Positions 1 to 7,888 of a stretch of 64,000 nucleotides of DNA are shown one piece after another. Numbering within the stretch: the first letter of the stretch is position 1; every line of letters starts with the position of its first letter. Under the pieces are notes generated by a model. It saw only the letters and a program-made list of their open reading frames with translations, was not told the DNA's origin and searched no databases. Origin of the DNA: Nocardioides sp. URHA0020 (lineage in GTDB: Bacteria; Actinomycetota; Actinomycetes; Propionibacteriales; Nocardioidaceae). Position numbers and translations under genes: made by a program. The stretch lies in assembly GCF_000620705.1 (NCBI RefSeq), contig NZ_KK211166.1:793117-857116 (forward strand), in the 5' to 3' direction.

Positions 1-1
1 C

Positions 2-1348
2 TTCATCACCGCGAACTACGCCAAGATGACTGCCTTCACCGAGCCGCTGCTCGAGAAGTCCATCGGCGCGGTCGTGACTATGTTGGAAGACACCGGCGTT
101 CGCCTCCCCGACCTGTCCGGCATCGACGACGGCCTGTGCGACCTCGTCATCGAGCGCGATCGGTACCTGCTGACGGGTACGAACCTGCGCATCGCGCTCG
201 GTGTCGATGGTGAGGTCCCACTCGACCGGGTCGTGTCCGACGAAATTGTCTACTCCTACTGCCTGGCCAACCCAAGCGAGTACCTGGCCGCAGTAAAGGG
301 CGACTCGGAGACCAAGTACACGGTCCGACGACCGGAGACGCTGGTCAAGGTCTTGACCGACGCGGTCGAGCGGTGGAGCGAGACTCAGCTCGAGGACTAC
401 CTCCTCGATCTGGTCGGCGGCGCCGCCGAGCAGGCACGGATCAGTCAATTGCGGACCGTGCCGAAGCCCACCTGGGGAGCACTCGCGACTGCAGGGCTCT
501 TCGACGCCACTCTGCCCAACGTCGAGCGGTACCGCGAACTTGCCGGCGGCGACATCCACCCAGCCCTCGCGGCGCTCCTAGAAGCCGCCGGGGCCATCAG
601 CGACGTCAACGATGGAAGCGGCGACGAGTTCGACTCGAATGCTGCCGCGGTCGCCATCCTCAACGCGGCCACGTTCTCCTCGACCAAGGCTCGCGTCGAC
701 CTCGCGTCGACCCTCAGCGCCGACTTCCCGCTGGCGGCCACGGACATCGTCGTCGAACCCAGTGACCTGTTCGCCCGCATGCTGACCGCGAACTTGGTCG
801 CCGACAGTCCGGCCTCGTTCGAGCACTTCCACAGCGCCGGATGGGACGCCATCAAGCCCGCCATCAAGGTGTCGACAGGCATTGAGACGTTCCTCAGCCC
901 AGACCTGGTACTCGGCATGGTCGACAAGGTCCTTGCCGACCCCACCAGCCGGGAGAAGCTTGGCGACCAGATCGTCTCCAACGCTGAGGCGTTCGTGCCG
1001 GAGTCTGATGTGCCCGCCCTGAGGGCCGTGGCGCAGTACGCAGGCGAGCACGGCATCGCACTTCGCCCGGAGACCGTCAGACGCATCGCGGCCTTTCAGG
1101 CTGTCCCACCGGACCAGGTCCTTGGCCTCCTTGCTGCCGCCGTACCGATTCCGAGCGCTGCCCAGATCGTTGATGTGTTCACCGTCCTCGGCGGTCAGTA
1201 CGCCAAGGTCGCCTCCTCTGGGGCGAAGTTCCACGTCGCCAAGGACGAGATTCACACCGCCCTGCTGACAACGCTGCGGCAAGCCGGTGTCATCAGCCCG
1301 CCCCGGAAGAAGCCTGGCAAGGACATCTACGACGTGAAAGTGACCTGA
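2..1348 (+). CDS. C-terminal part of a large protein, cut by the window edge
   Basis: The reading frame is open from base 2 (FITANYAKM before the first in-frame ATG at 26) and looks coding, so the gene starts upstream of the window. The 448 visible residues are alpha-helical in character, acidic, without membrane segments or recognisable catalytic motifs, and end in a basic tail (PPRKKPGKD). Repeated helical stretches with leucines suggest a C-terminal helical region of a big protein. A YobI-like P-loop NTPase C-terminus is one possibility, but no NTPase motif is in view, so this is a weak guess. It is followed after 105 bp by an Abi_C gene in the same direction, so the two could form a defence unit. 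Confidence 0.6.
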   Translation, partial: FITANYAKMTAFTEPLLEKSIGAVVTMLEDTGVRLPDLSGIDDGLCDLVIERDRYLLTGTNLRIALGVDGEVPLDRVVSDEIVYSYCLANPSEYLAAVKGDSETKYTVRRPETLVKVLTDAVERWSETQLEDYLLDLVGGAAEQARISQLRTVPKPTWGALATAGLFDATLPNVERYRELAGGDIHPALAALLEAAGAISDVNDGSGDEFDSNAAAVAILNAATFSSTKARVDLASTLSADFPLAATDIVVEPSDLFARMLTANLVADSPASFEHFHSAGWDAIKPAIKVSTGIETFLSPDLVLGMVDKVLADPTSREKLGDQIVSNAEAFVPESDVPALRAVAQYAGEHGIALRPETVRRIAAFQAVPPDQVLGLLAAAVPIPSAAQIVDVFTVLGGQYAKVASSGAKFHVAKDEIHTALLTTLRQAGVISPPRKKPGKDIYDVKVT

Positions 1349-1453
1349 CCCTGACGCGCACGCTAGGACCGCGACCTGTCCTCCCGTCAGGGCGCGGGGC
1401 AGCCGACCTGAACTGACGCCGAACCTCCACATCTGCGCGTACGGTTCACGACT

Positions 1454-2656
1454 GTGAGCGTGGAATGGCGAGCAGACGCGGCAAAGAACCTGGTCAAACT
1501 GGCCGTCGGCAAGGCTCTTCAGGCCCAAATGGTGGATGAGGGGAAGTGGCTCGAACTGGGGATGCTGACCGGCACCACCGAGGTCATCAACAACCACCCA
1601 CGCCTACTGAGGTCGCTCAGGTTCGGTGACCCCGACTATGACGGGTGCGTCCTCGGCATCGTGCCGGCGATCCTCGGGGAACCACCTGCGCCCCCGGTCC
1701 CCCGGTGGCCTACGCCTCCAGAACCATCGCTTCGAGAGGCGTTCCCCAACCTTCAGACCGTGTCGGACTTCCTCGACCTACCCACCTGGTTGGTGCAAGA
1801 GAACCCGCAACTGTTCGACCGGGTCTTCTGCGAGGCAGCCGAGATCGTGCAGGGTGACGCGACGATGCCGGACGGGACGGTGCTGTCGGCCGCGGAGGCC
1901 ATGGCTGCCAGGCTCGAAGTGGGTGAGATGCGGCGCCAGGTCGAACGGATCCGCCGCGACTTCACTGACGACCCAGAAGCGGCGGTCGGTCAGGCGAAGG
2001 AGCTCATCGAGTCGGTGTGTAAGACGATCCTGGGGCTGACGGGAGAAGCCGCTCAGGGGCACGAGAACCTGCCGAAATTGGTGAGCCGCACGCTCGCGCA
2101 CCTCGGTCTCGACCCGGCCCTACTAGTCGGTGACGACCCCGTAGAGGTGCGCGCCGCGCAGCGGATGCTCGGAGGGGTCAGCAGCGTCCTCAATGGCGCC
2201 GGCGAGCTCCGCAATGCCCGCGGAACCGGACATGGGAGGTCAGGGACGCCCGTTGTCGATGCTGCGCTGGCGCGTCTGACGGTCGGCGTGGTTCTACCGT
2301 CGGTGGTGTACCTGATCGAGGTGTTTGAGTCACAGACCGAGCAAGTCGGCACTGAGGCTCCCGACCTTGTGAAGGTCCCGTCGTCGCCTCCCGTCGAAGC
2401 GAGCAGCACACCGTCCGCCGGTGAGACTGCCCGGGCCGTACCCGCCGCACCCACCGCATCCGGCCCTGAACCCCTGCCTGAGGTCGCCGTCGGCGACCTC
2501 GTGGTTCACGGGACGTTCGGCGAAGGCCAGGTCGTAGCAGTTGAGGGCGCGGAGCCGGCCAAGCAGATCGTGACGGTGGAGTTCGGTGACGATGTCGGCC
2601 AGAAGCGGCTACTGCTCCGGTACACCGAACTGCGGGTCCGCCCAGGCACGGGCTGA
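1454..2656 (+). CDS. Abi_C (abortive infection C-terminal) family protein with a Tudor/SH3-like tail
   Basis: The 400-residue protein starts at GTG. Residues about 165-285 carry the Abi_C signature: DPEAAVGQAKELIESVCKTI, then LPKLVSRTLAHLGL, RMLGGVSSVLNGAGELRNA and TGHGRS. This arrangement is known from abortive-infection proteins and from many phage-defence genes of unknown mechanism. A Pro/Ala/Ser-rich linker (about 305-340) leads to a final domain, VGDLVVHGTFGEGQVV...VEFGDDVGQKRLLLRYTEL, resembling the Tudor-like C-terminus of UvrD/PcrA helicases, which binds protein or RNA polymerase in those enzymes. That similarity is by eye. An Abi role is inferred from the domain family and from neighbouring cargo genes. 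Confidence 0.8.
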   Translation: MSVEWRADAAKNLVKLAVGKALQAQMVDEGKWLELGMLTGTTEVINNHPRLLRSLRFGDPDYDGCVLGIVPAILGEPPAPPVPRWPTPPEPSLREAFPNLQTVSDFLDLPTWLVQENPQLFDRVFCEAAEIVQGDATMPDGTVLSAAEAMAARLEVGEMRRQVERIRRDFTDDPEAAVGQAKELIESVCKTILGLTGEAAQGHENLPKLVSRTLAHLGLDPALLVGDDPVEVRAAQRMLGGVSSVLNGAGELRNARGTGHGRSGTPVVDAALARLTVGVVLPSVVYLIEVFESQTEQVGTEAPDLVKVPSSPPVEASSTPSAGETARAVPAAPTASGPEPLPEVAVGDLVVHGTFGEGQVVAVEGAEPAKQIVTVEFGDDVGQKRLLLRYTELRVRPGTG

Positions 2657-2749
2657 GACTGGCTCGAGAAGCCGATACTCGATGTGAGTCTTACGCCTGC
2701 TGCCACCTGGTTGCGTACAGACCTCTGCCCGGTACGGCGCGCCTCTGAT

Positions 2750-2767
2750 CGTGTAGACGTCTACACG
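2750..2767. promoter_or_regulatory. 18-bp perfect palindrome, candidate operator
   Basis: CGTGTAGACGTCTACACG is a perfect inverted repeat ending 9 nt before the ATG of the next HTH gene. The core GTGTAGA-CG-TCTACAC matches the pattern GTATAGA-GG-TCTATAC found just before the transposition operon at 39341. The position over the likely promoter or leader suggests a repressor site, perhaps autoregulatory. Confidence 0.65.
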
Positions 2768-2776
2768 CGATCGGGT

Positions 2777-3091
2777 ATGCGAGTGCCTCCCCGTCAACGC
2801 CGCGCCGGCTACGAACCCGGCCGTCAGCTTTCACCTCCGTTGGAGGCGGCGATCGCCGCGGAGGCAGCGCGCCTGGCCGCGATCGAGGACCCGGCGGAGG
2901 CGGTGCGTGCGGTGACAGAGGCGTTCATGGCGCTCGACGACGCGTTGGAGGCGGTCGCGGAGCCACGGTTGAGAGCCATCGCGCAGCTGTACCGGACGTC
3001 GCGGTCGTACCAGACGGTCGCCATAGCGACGGGGCTGTCGAAGGCTCGGGTCGCGCAGCTTGTCCGCGCAGCTAAACAGCAAGGCTTCTGA
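2777..3091 (+). CDS. small helix-turn-helix protein
   Basis: A 104-residue protein with a basic N-terminus and an acidic, alanine-rich helical middle (EAAIAAEAARLAAIEDPAEA). The C-terminal part, YQTVAIATGLSKARVAQLVR at about residues 76-95, is a typical helix-turn-helix of the sigma-region-4/HTH type followed by AAKQQGF. ATG 2777 is chosen over the upstream in-frame start at 2684 because a palindromic operator ends immediately before it and the upstream residues look non-coding. No classical Shine-Dalgarno is seen between operator and ATG, so the message may be leaderless. It could bind the nearby palindromes; that is inference. Confidence 0.65.
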   Translation: MRVPPRQRRAGYEPGRQLSPPLEAAIAAEAARLAAIEDPAEAVRAVTEAFMALDDALEAVAEPRLRAIAQLYRTSRSYQTVAIATGLSKARVAQLVRAAKQQGF

Positions 3092-3129
3092 AGCACCTCG
3101 GCCCGCGGACATTGAGCGACGAGCGGTAC

Positions 3130-3145
3130 GGATAGAGGTCTACAC
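3130..3145. promoter_or_regulatory. imperfect copy of the palindromic operator
   Basis: GGATAGA-GG-TCTACAC differs by one base per arm from the perfect palindromes at 2750 and 39341. It lies between the HTH gene and the DUF2510/T5orf172 gene at 3276, about 130 bp upstream of that start, so it could control the downstream pair. Confidence 0.45.
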
Positions 3146-3275
3146 GGTGGCTGACCTCGTTTACTGACACTCAGTGCGCCGTCGTGCCAAGGTGGCGGTC
3201 GGGTCCAGTCCATTTACGGTCGGCGAGCTGACCTGAACCCGGTATCGGGCTGGGCGTCGGAGAGAAGAGGGCGAC

Positions 3276-4760
3276 GTGAGCACACCTGCGGGCTGGTACC
3301 CCGACAACCAGAAGCAAGGACAGCTGCGCTGGTGGGACGGCAACACCTGGACCGAGCACGTCCACGACTCCACCACAGCAGCGTCGCCTGGCGACACCGC
3401 GCAACCGTCCGCCCAGCAGCCGGGGGCGCAACCCACCCAGCCAGCGGAACCCGCGGGTACGAAGAAGAAAGTGCCGCTCTTCGGTGCCCGCCAGGTTGCA
3501 CGCGACCAGGCAGACGAACTGGAACGACTTCGCGGGGAGCTCGCCCGCCTCGGAGCCCTCGACATCGCCGACATGGAAGCCGAACGCGCCCGCGTCACCG
3601 CCGACCTCGCCGCTACACGGGAGCAGTACGCCCGGGAACGTGCTGACCTCGAAGCGCAGCTGGCCGGACTCCGCACCCGAGTGGTTGCAACCCAGGAGCA
3701 GGAAATCCTCCAAGAGGTCGGCCTGTACGAGTACCGCCACCCGCTCGCCGACTCGCTCGCGTACAAGGACCGGCTTGCGGACATCTCGAAGCAGTACAAG
3801 AAGATGGCAACCGCGTCCGGCGGTGCCATCGAAGCCAGCTCGACCTGGCAGGTAAACGGGTCCGCCGCCGAGGGCAAGAAGATGGTCTCCGACATCTCCA
3901 AGCTCATGTTGCGCGCCTACAACGCCGAAGCGGACAACCTCGTCCGCGGCATGAAGCCGTACAAGCTCGACACCGCGAAAGAACGCCTCGAGAAGGTCGC
4001 GTTCACGATCGAGCGGCTCGGAAAGTCGATGTCGATCCGGGTCTCCCCGGCCTACCACCGGCTGCGCATCGTCGAGCTCGAGCTCGCCGCGGACTACCAG
4101 GAGATGCTCGCTAGGGAGAAGGAAGCCGAACGCGCCGAACGCGAACGGCTCCGCGAAGAGAAACGCGTCCAGGCGGAGATTGAACGCGAACGTCAACGGC
4201 TCGAGAAGGAACGTCAGCACTACCGCAACGCGCTCGCTGCTCTCGAAGCGTCCGCGGACGCCGACGCTGAGGCGCTCGCTCGGCTCCGTGACCAGCTCGC
4301 CGAAGTGGACCGCGGCATCGCTGATGTCGACTATCGGGCCGCGAACCAGCGCGCCGGGTACGTGTACGTCATCTCCAACCTCGGGGCGTTCGGGCAGCGA
4401 ATGATCAAGGTCGGGATGACACGCCGGCTCGAACCGATGGACCGCATCAAGGAGCTCGGCGACGCATCAGTGCCGTTCGGGTTCGACGTCCACGCCCTGT
4501 TCTTCGCCGAAGACGCCGTCGGCATAGAGACCCAGATGCACCAGCAGCTCGCGCAACGCCGCGTGAACCGGGTGAACCTGCGCCGCGAGTTCTTCTACGC
4601 CACCCCCACCGAAGCTCGCGACCTGCTCGCCGAGCTCGCCGGCGACCTCCTGTCATTCAACGAAGAACCCGAAGCGTTGGAGTTCCACCAGTCCCAGAAC
4701 ACCGCCACCGAGTCTCACGCCGGCGAGACGACGCCCCAACCGGCACAAGCCCCGGCGTAG
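3276..4760 (+). CDS. DUF2510 - DUF4041 - T5orf172 (GIY-YIG-like) protein
   Basis: A 494-residue, three-part protein. Residues 1-35 (PAGWYPDNQKQGQLRWWDGN.TWTEHV) are a DUF2510 module common in actinobacteria. Residues about 70-360 are a long charged coiled coil with a DUF4041-type core (YEYRHPLADSLAYKDRL; ERLGKSMSIRVSPAYHRLRI). Residues about 360-460 are the T5orf172/MUG113 domain, a GIY-YIG-related nuclease fold: GYVYVISNLGAFG, then IKVGMTRR, RIKELGDASVPF and IETQMHQQLAQRRVN. DUF4041-T5orf172 proteins occur in phages and in defence islands; the catalytic role is not proven. The GTG start has AGAAGAGGG upstream. The next gene begins 8 nt after the stop, so they are likely one operon. Confidence 0.85.
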   Translation: MSTPAGWYPDNQKQGQLRWWDGNTWTEHVHDSTTAASPGDTAQPSAQQPGAQPTQPAEPAGTKKKVPLFGARQVARDQADELERLRGELARLGALDIADMEAERARVTADLAATREQYARERADLEAQLAGLRTRVVATQEQEILQEVGLYEYRHPLADSLAYKDRLADISKQYKKMATASGGAIEASSTWQVNGSAAEGKKMVSDISKLMLRAYNAEADNLVRGMKPYKLDTAKERLEKVAFTIERLGKSMSIRVSPAYHRLRIVELELAADYQEMLAREKEAERAERERLREEKRVQAEIERERQRLEKERQHYRNALAALEASADADAEALARLRDQLAEVDRGIADVDYRAANQRAGYVYVISNLGAFGQRMIKVGMTRRLEPMDRIKELGDASVPFGFDVHALFFAEDAVGIETQMHQQLAQRRVNRVNLRREFFYATPTEARDLLAELAGDLLSFNEEPEALEFHQSQNTATESHAGETTPQPAQAPA

Positions 4761-4768
4761 GCACCCGG

Positions 4769-5638
4769 GTGCGATGGTTCCGTCGACGCCAGCGCGTCGA
4801 ACCCGAACGGACCCCGACTCCGCCCCCAGCGACGGGGTCGCCCCCGCCGGCAGCCGACGACCAGGCCGCGCTCCTTGCAGCCCTCACAACCGACGTCGTT
4901 GCGCAGATCGACGCCGAAGCGGCCCGCTTGCTCGCTGACCTCGAACGGGAACACCCGCCCACGGCGCCCAGGCAGAACACCGCTGACCGGTCTACGAAAC
5001 CCGTGCAGCCGGGTCCCACCGCCGACGAAACCGCACGCGCCGAGGGCTTCCACGACGCAGCCCACAAAGCAGCATCCGCAAGAGGGAAAGCCGCCCGAGC
5101 CGCACGCACACCCGCCGACAAGATCGCCCGCGCACAAGAAGTCGGCATGGTCGCCCGCGCCGAGTACCTCACCCCCGAAGCTGAAGCTGACGCACTGCGA
5201 CCAGGCCCCGACGGACTCCTCAACGCCCGCCTCGAACGTGTCCGCGACCGCCTCCTCGTCGTCACCCCTGCCGGATGGGTCAACCCGAAGAGCCGCAGCG
5301 CCCACCGAGCTGGCCTGGACTCCTTCACAGTACGTGGCACCGGGTACCACCCGGGCGCCGTCAAAGCCGGAAAGTTCACGCCCGGAACACCCGTGCGGCT
5401 CGTCCGCGAACCCGACAACCCCCACGACCCCAACGCCATTGCCATCTACGCGGACACCGGCCGCAACAAGGCCGGGTACGTGCCCGCAGCACGCGCGAAA
5501 CGACTCGCCAAGCTCCTCGACGCCGGCGTCGACCTCGTCGCCATCAGCGTCCGCGGCACCGGACGAGGAACCGACGGACCCGCCCCACACATCCTGATCT
5601 GCGAACGAGCGCTCTACGAACACCTCACCCGACCCTGA
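4769..5638 (+). CDS. HIRAN-domain protein
   Basis: A 289-residue protein beginning at GTG, 8 nt after the T5orf172 gene. The N-terminal half is a Pro/Ala-rich, helical region with no known domain. The last 105 residues form a HIRAN domain: FTVRGTGYHPGAVKAGKF, then VRLVREPDNPHDPNAIAIY, KAGYVPAARAKRLAKLLDAG. HIRAN domains bind single-stranded 3' DNA ends in helicases such as HLTF and occur as stand-alone modules in bacterial operons with nucleases or helicases. Coupling to a GIY-YIG-like partner fits a DNA-end recognition plus cleavage pair; that functional reading is inference. Confidence 0.8.
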   Translation: MRWFRRRQRVEPERTPTPPPATGSPPPAADDQAALLAALTTDVVAQIDAEAARLLADLEREHPPTAPRQNTADRSTKPVQPGPTADETARAEGFHDAAHKAASARGKAARAARTPADKIARAQEVGMVARAEYLTPEAEADALRPGPDGLLNARLERVRDRLLVVTPAGWVNPKSRSAHRAGLDSFTVRGTGYHPGAVKAGKFTPGTPVRLVREPDNPHDPNAIAIYADTGRNKAGYVPAARAKRLAKLLDAGVDLVAISVRGTGRGTDGPAPHILICERALYEHLTRP

Positions 5639-5679
5639 GTTCGGCAGCAAGGTGTGGTGGATGAGTAAAAGTCGTGCGC

Positions 5680-5847
5680 TCAGGTGGTCCGCGCGATGTC
5701 CCGCATGGGGTCGAGACCCGCGGCCTCGCCCGCCGCCGCCGCATCGATCCATTGATCAACTTGGGCCTGATCGGTCTGGTCGTATGAGCGGACGACTTCG
5801 AGCGCTTGCTGAAGCTGTCGGTCAGAGGGCTTCGCCATGCCTGCCAT
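5680..5847 (-). CDS. small hypothetical protein (55 aa)
   Basis: A minus-strand ORF starting MAGMAKPSDRQLQQALEVV and ending MRDIARTT. It has an acidic amphipathic helix, a balanced composition rather than the Arg/Pro skew of shadow frames here, and GGGAGA about 7 nt before the ATG. It lies in an otherwise empty gap between the HIRAN gene and the gene at 6073. No homologue is recognised. Possibly real; could be a chance ORF. Confidence 0.4.
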   Translation of the reverse strand: MAGMAKPSDRQLQQALEVVRSYDQTDQAQVDQWIDAAAAGEAAGLDPMRDIARTT

Positions 5848-6006
5848 TGTCCGTCTCCCTGTCCTTCCGTCCGTAGCCGTTGACCTTCGATGTGTTCCTA
5901 GGGACTTCTACTCATGAGAACACAGCTTGCTGCCGAACTGGCCCGACCCTGAGCTTCGCCGCAAAATGTGGCTCTACGCACAAGCCAACCGACCTTGAAG
6001 TCGATC

Positions 6007-6022
6007 GAAAAGAGGTCCACAC
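6007..6022. promoter_or_regulatory. degenerate copy of the palindromic operator
   Basis: GAAAAGA-GG-TCCACAC shares the right half and the GAGGTCnACACGG block with the site at 3130, but the left arm has decayed. It lies 50 bp before the gene at 6073. Confidence 0.3.
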
Positions 6023-6072
6023 GGCAGCGCACACACGTCCGGCTGTCGGTGTTTCTCGGCACAGTGAGCGCC

Positions 6073-6486
6073 ATGAACGACGACAACGACCCATCGGGGT
6101 CCGCTCGACCGCACAGCCACGACCCGACACCGCCGGCGCCTCCCGGGCCGTGGCGTTGGCAGAAGGTCATCCCCGACAGCCCGCCTGGGTTCGACCCGAA
6201 CACAGCACCCATGGGGACCGCGCTGGTCGCAGCCGACGGCACATGGGTCATCTCCTCCGAGACCGGCTACGGCACCCCCGAAATCGACCCGGCCGCCAGG
6301 GAGCTCATCGCGAAAGCGCACATCCTGGAACGGTTGCCTGGACTGATCGAGTCCTGGGAGCAGTTCCGTGACGCGTCCACCCCAGTGCACCAAGCGGACT
6401 GCCTGCTCACGTTCGCGAACGACATGACCCACCTCATCTGGGACTTCACCGGCCAGCTCGACAATCCCGATCCGACCCAGGCATAG
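6073..6486 (+). CDS. hypothetical protein (137 aa)
   Basis: The N-terminal 35 residues are Pro/Asp-rich and probably disordered (PTPPAPPGPWRW). The remainder is helical with conserved-looking tryptophans (LIESWEQFRDAS; FANDMTHLIWDF). There are no membrane segments or known motifs. It is the first gene of a small same-strand run (6073, 6510, 6798) that ends at a hairpin near 7219. ATG 6073 is chosen because upstream in-frame codons look non-coding. The domain is not recognised. Confidence 0.55.
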   Translation: MNDDNDPSGSARPHSHDPTPPAPPGPWRWQKVIPDSPPGFDPNTAPMGTALVAADGTWVISSETGYGTPEIDPAARELIAKAHILERLPGLIESWEQFRDASTPVHQADCLLTFANDMTHLIWDFTGQLDNPDPTQA

Positions 6487-6509
6487 GGAAGACCCCTCGG
6501 GGTAAGTGC

Positions 6510-6791
6510 GTGTTCGTGCCCTACCCGTCCAGGCCGACGAAGGACCCGTTGCCGCAGTTCGCGGGAACGGCGAGCTCTCGCCCGACTCCGCAGCAACGTG
6601 CCGAGCTCATAGCGTTCGTGACGGCCGGCTACCTGGACGGGCTGTCGTTGCGGGAACTCGCCGAGCTCACCGACCGGACGCAGACAGCTGTGCGCCGAGC
6701 CCTCGACCAAGCCGGTGTGCGACGTCGGGAAGCGGGCGCACCCGTGGCCACTGAGAACCCGGAAACGCATTCGTACCCGTATCCGACCTGA
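6510..6791 (+). CDS. small helix-turn-helix protein (93 aa)
   Basis: GTG start, 23 nt after the previous stop. After a short basic/proline N-terminus, residues about 27-72 hold a helix-turn-helix: QRAELIAFVTAGYLDGLSLR, ELAELTDRTQTAVRRALDQ, AGVRRR. This resembles the short HTH proteins of actinobacterial integrative elements that act as transcription regulators or excisionase-like accessory factors. It is a candidate binder of the repeated GTRTAGA/TCTAYAC palindromes, equal in merit with the gene at 2777. Confidence 0.7.
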   Translation: MFVPYPSRPTKDPLPQFAGTASSRPTPQQRAELIAFVTAGYLDGLSLRELAELTDRTQTAVRRALDQAGVRRREAGAPVATENPETHSYPYPT

Positions 6792-6797
6792 ACGTCG

Positions 6798-7220
6798 ATG
6801 CCGATGCCGGAGCCGTCGCCGCGAGACTCGTTGACCATCGAACGCAGCCTCGTGCACCTGACCGACGCCGGCACCGCCATCCGCTGGCTACCTCGTGCGA
6901 CTGACCGAGCGGCACTCGAGCGAGATCTGGGGCCGCGGCCTGTGTCGGTGCCCGGTGCGACTATCGAACACCAGAACGCCTGGCCGCCAGCCGCACTACG
7001 GAAGATGAAACCGATGAGCCAACTGTGGACCGACCTCGAGCAGATGTGCGGACTCATCAAGCACGCTCCCGAACACGTCGAACTCTCCCAGGTCCGGGCG
7101 CTGCTGCGCCGCTGTCAGCACTTCGTCGACACGGTGACAGACACGCTCGCCGAAGCCACCGTGACACTCCCCGGCGAACGAGTCACCAAGCTCATCGACG
7201 AATCCGTGTCCGGCGACTAA
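6798..7220 (+). CDS. hypothetical protein (140 aa)
   Basis: Starts 6 nt after the stop of the HTH gene, so it is probably co-transcribed. The second half is helical (MSQLWTDLEQMCGLIKHAPE; VRALLRRCQHFVDTVTDTLA) with two cysteines; the first half is less regular, and a shorter start at the internal ATG about 7008-7014 is possible. No known family is recognised and there is no signal peptide or membrane segment. The reading ends directly at a GAAA-capped hairpin. Confidence 0.5.
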   Translation: MPMPEPSPRDSLTIERSLVHLTDAGTAIRWLPRATDRAALERDLGPRPVSVPGATIEHQNAWPPAALRKMKPMSQLWTDLEQMCGLIKHAPEHVELSQVRALLRRCQHFVDTVTDTLAEATVTLPGERVTKLIDESVSGD

Positions 7221-7239
7221 CGGTCCCGAAAGGGCCGTT
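7219..7239 (+). terminator. hairpin after the 6073-7220 gene run
   Basis: AACGGTCCC-GAAA-GGGCCGTT folds into a stem with one bulged T and a GNRA-type loop, overlapping the stop codon of the gene ending at 7220. There is no strong T-run, as is usual in high-GC actinobacteria. Confidence 0.45.
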
Positions 7240-7299
7240 CCGGGGTCGCCACCGCCGCACAAACGCCACACCTCGAGCCAACAACTTCCCGAGCCGCGG

Positions 7300-7754
7300 T
7301 CAGGTACGGGACTGGAACTGCCGGTGAACGTTCCAGATCTCGGCCGCAACATCGACGTACCCCTCGACCGGGCCCGCGGTCTCCGGGACGAACCACGCAA
7401 CGAACATCTCGTGCGTCAACGCCGCCCCCTCAGCCGGCCCGCTCACACCCGGCAGACCGATGACGATGGTCTCCGCCTCGGCGTCGTACTCGTCCGTGTT
7501 GAACCGAAGTTGATACCGACCGGGTCCGCCCGGAATAGAACAGCGGACACCGCCTCGACCAGGTCGCGTTGCGTTGCTGTGTGCTCGCGACGCCACTCCT
7601 TCGCAGCGAGAACCTCGGCTTCCTTGCGTGCCCAGTCCGCGTCGCGCATCGGCTGCCGGCCCCGGGCGGTGAACCACTTCTCAGCGAGATCATGCCCGTC
7701 CAGAGGAGCTCTCGACGCCTCGACAGAACACAGAAACTCCAACCTCCTGAGCAC
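7300..7754 (-). pseudogene. frameshifted hypothetical gene before ku
   Basis: Two overlapping minus-strand frames read as one protein. The first (from GTG 7754) has LEFLCSVEASRAPLDGHDLA, WARKEAEVLAAKEWRREH and FRADPVGINF. The second, joined near 7510, continues NTDEYDAEAETIVIGLPGVS and ends at 7300 with VAAEIWNVHRQFQSRT. The join needs a shift of one base (two extra or one missing) in TTCGGTTCAAC. The family is not recognised. Its start lies 134 bp from the divergent ku start. It could be a sequencing error or a true inactivation. Confidence 0.55.
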
Positions 7755-7888
7755 CGCCTCCGCAACCGCGACGCCACATCCCGGTCTCGCCAACTTCAGC
7801 CGTCGCCGGCAGGACGCCCACACGGTCCCCGGAGCGGTGTGGACATCGCGGCCCGCGGGTACGCGGAAGGCAACGACGAGGAGGAGAG

